DNA of 64,000 bases from Curtobacterium sp. MCSS17_007. GTDB taxonomy: Bacteria; Actinomycetota; Actinomycetes; Actinomycetales; Microbacteriaceae. A program made the translations under genes and the position numbers. Below the pieces are notes generated by a model. The model saw nothing but the letters and a program-made list of their open reading frames with translations. It had not been told where the DNA came from and made no database searches. Location of the stretch: NCBI RefSeq assembly GCF_003234175.2, contig NZ_CP126257.1, positions 1,922,001-1,986,000 on the forward strand, given 5' to 3'. This document shows, one piece after another, positions 60,773-64,000 of this stretch (its first letter is position 1; each line of letters starts with the position of its first letter).

Positions 60773-63435
60773 CGTGTTGCTAGCTTTCGACCGATAAGCG
60801 ACAGGAACTTCTGCTCGTCCAAGTTGTTGTGGATGTGCAGCCCGCCTTCAATGACGAGTCCTCCGCGGTCATTAGTTTGTTGTTGTTTCGGCAGTCCGGT
60901 CGATTGGTCGACGTCCTTCTTCGGCACGACGTACTCGCCCTTGTGAACGACTCCGGCGATCTCATTGACCGGACCCGGACCCGTGTAGCCGCCCGTCGCG
61001 AACTTCGGAATCGGCAGGTTCATCAGCTGCGCGTCCGCTTTGAGCGCGTTCTGCGCGACTTGGTTGTACTTCGCCTTGTAATCGGCCGAATAGACGCCGG
61101 ACGCTTGCACCTGGGCGTTGCGGTTCAAGATGTCCTGAGTCGCTTTGCTGTTGGCGGCAGCCGCGTCCTTGGCTCCTTGGATCGCGGCCTTCATGTTGTT
61201 GTAGGCAGTCATGACCGCCGCGATGGAAACGAGCGCGGCCCCGATCGCGATGGCAGGCATGACCAGCGGCGTGGCCAGGAGTGCCGAGAGTGCGCCCCAC
61301 GTCGCGCTGGTGGTCGCTGCCGCCGTCGCCCACGCCCCGGCTGACAGTCCCGCTTGAGTGACTGCCGCGGCGGTCGTCACGACGAAAGCCGCGACCACTT
61401 TCGGAAGCTCGGTCACGACCCACGCGACTGACACCTTGACGGCGTTGGCGATCCAAGCCGCGCTCGCTACTGCCGCTTGCGCCGTGGCGCTGGCAGCCGT
61501 GGTCACGAAGCCGACGACGATCGTCGGAAGCTCGGTCGTCACCCATGCGAACGAAGATGTGGCTGCGGATGCCACCCAAGCCGCGGAGGCCGCGGCGGCA
61601 TGAGCGACTGATTTGGCGGACGTGAGCAGCGTTGCGGCGACGATCTTCGGAAGCTGCGTGGTCACCCACGCGAAGGAGGCGCGTCCGGCGTTGAGGATCC
61701 AAGCCCAACCGGCGTCCGCAGCATGAGCCGCAACCTTGATCGATGTCACGCTGCTGGAGAGCAGGATCTTCGCGGACTCGAGCGCCCATGCGAGAGAGGC
61801 CTTCGCAGCGTTGAGAACCCAGGCGCTTCCGGCTACGACCGCGTGAGCGGCCATCTTGACCGAGTTCACCGCACCGGACGCGACCGTCTTGGCCAGGTTC
61901 GCTACCCATGCCGCTGACGCCGAAACGGCTCCCGCGACCCAACCCGCGCCGGCCGCGATGCCGGACGCCGCGATCTTGACGCCCTGTACTACTGCGAGGA
62001 CGCCCGCACGGATGAGAGCGGGACCGAAGATCACGCCGAGCGTGATCGCAATGCCCTTGATCCAGCCCTCATACGACTTGTAGAAGTCGATGCCGTCCTT
62101 CACCCGGTCGCGCATCCAGTCGACGGCGTCTCCGCCCGCCTTCATCGCGTCAGAGAACTTGCCCTTGACGAACTCGACCGAGTCGTTCCAAGCGTCTTGG
62201 ACTTGTCCCCACGCGTCCTTGAGCACGTCCGCTGCCTTGCCGACGATGTCGAACTTGGTTTGCAGGTATACGAGCCCGACCGCAAGCGCCGCGGCAGCCG
62301 CGATTCCGAGCGCTATAGGAGTGAGGCTCAGCGCGCTGAGGGCGAGGCCGATGGTCTGAGCGGCTTTGGCGAACGCCACCAGGTCGGTGATGACGTTGCC
62401 GATCTTGAACGCGACGAACGCGGAAGCGACGCCGATCAGTGCGAACTTGATCTCAGGGAGATGCGTGGCGCCCCACTTGATCCACTCGACGAGCTTCTGT
62501 CCAGCGCCTTCGACGAAGTTGGCGAGCCCGTTGCCGATCTGTTTCGCGGCGTTCTTGAGCTCCGGAGTCGACATGGCATCGGAGAAGCCCTGTACTGCCT
62601 TCGTCAAACGGTCGAAGAGCCCGCCCTGTTGAACGAGCACCGGAGAGCCGTCGTCGAACTTCGAGTAGTCGATGCCGATCAGTGAGAACGCGAGGGAACG
62701 GACGGAGCCGGTCAAGCCGCTGAGGCGGCCGGTCATCGTGTTGCTCATCTTCTCGATGGCGTCGGCCGGGACCATGCCGCGCATCGCCTCGTTGAACGTC
62801 TGCGCGGAGATCTCGCCGGCCGCCATCTTGTCGCGGACGTCGGTGATGGACACGCCGAGCTTCTTCGCCAGGGCGGTCGTGATCGGGACGCCGTTCTCGA
62901 TCAGCTGGAGCGCGTCCTGCGCGTAGAGCTTGCCCGCGGCGTTGACCTGGCCGTACACGACGGCGAGGTTCGACCAGTTGGCACCCGTGGTAGCCACGAG
63001 CCCGCCGAGCGTCTGGATGTCGCCCTTCACGTCCTGAGCGGTGCGTCCGTAACCGAGCAGCGTCTTGGCGGCGGCAGTGACGTCAGGGAAGGCGAACGGA
63101 GTGCCGCGCGCGAAGTCGTAGAGATCGGTGAAGAGGTCTTTGGCCGTCTGGGCGTCGCCGGTGAGAGCCCGGAAGGAGGCCGCCGTATTCTGCAGCTGAG
63201 TGGCGCTGGCCAGGCCGAAGCCGACGAACGCGGTAGCGCTTCCGGCGACGATGGCCGTTGCCGCTTTGGCAGCCGTCCCGATGAAGTCGAAGTTGCTTTT
63301 GAAGCGTTCGGCCGCTTGCGAGGCGCTGCCCGTATCGCTCTCGACCTGTTGGAGATTTTTTCGAACCGAATCAGAGGCGGCCTTGCTGCCGCTCTCTTTC
63401 GTCTCAATCAGGATGCCGATGCGATTTTGTGCCAC
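60769..63435 (-). CDS. Tail tape measure protein
   Basis: The 888-residue protein sets tail length. The N-terminal tape-measure domain (about 75-225) includes RALTGDAQTAKDLFTDLYDFARGTPF-type sequence, LLGYGRTAQDV and the segment GVPITTALAKKLGVSITDV. The middle holds hydrophobic helices. Residues about 515-700 are five to six tandem units of about 39 residues with regularly spaced Trp (SAAWV, SFAWVTTELP). The C-terminal part is Gly/Lys-rich with GEYVVPKKDV. The start is GTG 63435. At 888 residues the tail would be about 130 nm at the usual 1.5 Angstrom per residue. Confidence 0.95.
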   Translation of the reverse strand: MAQNRIGILIETKESGSKAASDSVRKNLQQVESDTGSASQAAERFKSNFDFIGTAAKAATAIVAGSATAFVGFGLASATQLQNTAASFRALTGDAQTAKDLFTDLYDFARGTPFAFPDVTAAAKTLLGYGRTAQDVKGDIQTLGGLVATTGANWSNLAVVYGQVNAAGKLYAQDALQLIENGVPITTALAKKLGVSITDVRDKMAAGEISAQTFNEAMRGMVPADAIEKMSNTMTGRLSGLTGSVRSLAFSLIGIDYSKFDDGSPVLVQQGGLFDRLTKAVQGFSDAMSTPELKNAAKQIGNGLANFVEGAGQKLVEWIKWGATHLPEIKFALIGVASAFVAFKIGNVITDLVAFAKAAQTIGLALSALSLTPIALGIAAAAALAVGLVYLQTKFDIVGKAADVLKDAWGQVQDAWNDSVEFVKGKFSDAMKAGGDAVDWMRDRVKDGIDFYKSYEGWIKGIAITLGVIFGPALIRAGVLAVVQGVKIAASGIAAGAGWVAGAVSASAAWVANLAKTVASGAVNSVKMAAHAVVAGSAWVLNAAKASLAWALESAKILLSSSVTSIKVAAHAADAGWAWILNAGRASFAWVTTQLPKIVAATLLTSAKSVAHAAAASAAWVASAATSSFAWVTTELPTIVVGFVTTAASATAQAAVASAAWIANAVKVSVAWVVTELPKVVAAFVVTTAAAVTQAGLSAGAWATAAATTSATWGALSALLATPLVMPAIAIGAALVSIAAVMTAYNNMKAAIQGAKDAAAANSKATQDILNRNAQVQASGVYSADYKAKYNQVAQNALKADAQLMNLPIPKFATGGYTGPGPVNEIAGVVHKGEYVVPKKDVDQSTGLPKQQQTNDRGGLVIEGGLHIHNNLDEQKFLSLIGRKLATR

Positions 63436-63456
63436 TCGTTATTCAATTGACAGTGT

Positions 63457-63723
63457 TTAGTTGTTGTTTCGCGCTTTCTGTCTTTCTTCGTCCAATTTAA
63501 CACGCTCCTGGTCGAGTAGACAGAACCAAATGAACTCGTCCACGGCCTCTTCCGGCTCGCGCTCAAATTGAAGACGGGAGAGGTGAAACCTCTCCCTGTA
63601 GCGGTATTCGAGAACCGCGCGCACCACTTCCGGATCGGCGGAGTCGAGTTCGTTCCGTACGACGACCTTGCTGTATTGCTCCCAAAGGTCCGCGAACTGA
63701 CGCCGCTGATCCTCTAGGCTTTT
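63457..63723 (-). CDS. Tail-assembly chaperone -1 frameshift extension
   Basis: Immediately before the stop of the upstream chaperone frame lies the canonical slippery heptamer C-CCA-AAA (63726-63720, minus strand). After a -1 slip the ribosome reads 87 further codons (SLEDQRRQFADLWEQYSKVV...) to TAA at 63459-63457, just before the tape measure gene. This open frame has no start codon or ribosome site of its own in a suitable place. Such a G/GT pair upstream of the tape measure gene is a conserved siphophage feature. Confidence 0.85.
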   Translation of the reverse strand, partial: KSLEDQRRQFADLWEQYSKVVVRNELDSADPEVVRAVLEYRYRERFHLSRLQFEREPEEAVDEFIWFCLLDQERVKLDEERQKARNNN

Positions 63724-64000
63724 GGGGCGACGAACTTGCTCTGCGTGATCGTGGTGAAGATGTCAGTCAGGACCACTTTGCCGAAGTCGTCGAGGTCGTC
63801 GACCTCGGCTTCCACGTGCTCGCCGTCCACGACGACCGTGCCGCCCTTGAACGCGTGCTTCGCTGCTTCGCGGAAGACTTCTACCGTTCCGGCTTCGTCA
63901 TCCTTGTGCAGCTTCTGCAGTTTGGCCTGCACCTCGTTGCTGTAATCGTTGCTCAAGGGTTGAAAACGGATGAACGTCTGGTCGTCGAATCCGTCGGCCA
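63714..64000 (-). CDS. Tail-assembly chaperone, zero-frame product (5' end beyond window)
   Basis: The frame is open from the right window edge to TAG at 63716-63714. Its C-terminal part (VQAKLQKLHKDDEAGTVEVF..., DDLDDFGKVVLTDIFTTITQ, SKFVAPKA) is a small acidic helical protein. A TTG at 63956 is an alternative start, but the frame continues upstream with protein-like sequence (ADGFDDQTFIRFQPL), so the start probably lies outside. It carries the slippery heptamer just before its stop. Confidence 0.8.
   Translation of the reverse strand, partial: ADGFDDQTFIRFQPLSNDYSNEVQAKLQKLHKDDEAGTVEVFREAAKHAFKGGTVVVDGEHVEAEVDDLDDFGKVVLTDIFTTITQSKFVAPKA

Larger units (their letters stand above)
47931..64000. 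mobile_element. Integrated siphovirus-like prophage (left end; continues past window)
   Basis: The element runs from the comM junction to the window edge. It holds a serine integrase, a repressor-like gene, a rightward early operon with a VirD4-like ATPase, lsr2, a lysis cassette and a complete set of tail genes up to the tail chaperone. GC content and codon choice (more A/T third positions) differ from the chromosome. Leftward tail genes read from tail chaperone to lysis, so head and packaging genes should lie to the right of 64000. Confidence 0.95.

Overview
The window is from a very GC-rich actinobacterium. The markers are an RsrA/SigR-type (mycothiol-linked) redox sigma/anti-sigma pair, a GlgE maltosyltransferase, a Kgd-type 2-oxoglutarate decarboxylase/dehydrogenase, an Lsr2 protein and a tmRNA tag ending in DFALAA. 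Gene content and order look like Microbacteriaceae, most probably Curtobacterium or a close relative; that assignment is inference from memory. About three quarters of the window (1-47.9 kb) is ordinary chromosome. The last 16 kb (about 47.93 kb to the right edge) is one end of an integrated siphovirus-like prophage, more AT-rich and with different codon use.

Chromosomal part. 1-5.7 kb: end of kgd, a GNAT acetyltransferase, the sigR-type sigma factor with its zinc anti-sigma factor, aroA and rsgA. 5.7-12.5 kb: a membrane protein, hisN, a drug-efflux MFS protein and a giant LuxR-type ATPase regulator. 12.8-16.6 kb: a probable decayed glmS remnant, a small membrane protein coupled to an M50B-like protein, and a two-gene sulfur operon (O-acetylhomoserine sulfhydrylase-like enzyme plus LLM flavin monooxygenase). 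16.6-23 kb: a lysine-tailed protein, ssrA (tmRNA), smpB, ftsX, ftsE, prfB and a cysteine desulfurase. 23-30 kb: glycogen/alpha-glucan genes glgX, glgE and glgB. 30-38 kb: a thioredoxin-TPR protein, a multi-domain membrane protein, a long coiled-coil DivIVA-like protein, a hydrolase, a zinc-ribbon protein, a lytic-transglycosylase-like protein and a double DivIVA-repeat protein. 38-42.4 kb: cdsA, frr, pyrH, tsf and rpsB, the conserved translation/lipid block. 42.6-47.9 kb: a sugar-porter MFS protein, an M23 peptidase lipoprotein, a xerC-like recombinase, dprA and the 3' part of comM.

Prophage part. A large serine integrase sits immediately beside the junction, and the junction falls inside comM, next to dprA, so lysogeny breaks a natural-transformation gene. 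Moving right there are a divergent repressor-like gene with clear promoters, then a compact rightward operon whose last four genes overlap or abut (two tiny membrane proteins, a VirD4/TraG-like ATPase, a small helical protein and a phage-type domain protein). After that come an iteron-like intergenic region, a bidirectional terminator, and a leftward block: lsr2, a lysis cassette with an endolysin fused to a holin that also has its own internal ribosome site, tail-fibre and appendage proteins, a tail hub, a distal tail protein, a tape measure, and a tail-assembly chaperone with a canonical -1 slippery heptamer. Head genes and the other prophage end lie beyond the window.

Two regulatory themes recur. 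Many genes have a TANNNT hexamer 5-9 bases before the start codon and no Shine-Dalgarno sequence (leaderless transcripts). Many convergent or terminal gene ends carry long, near-perfect GC palindromes, several built around GGGAGGC, that lack a U-tract.
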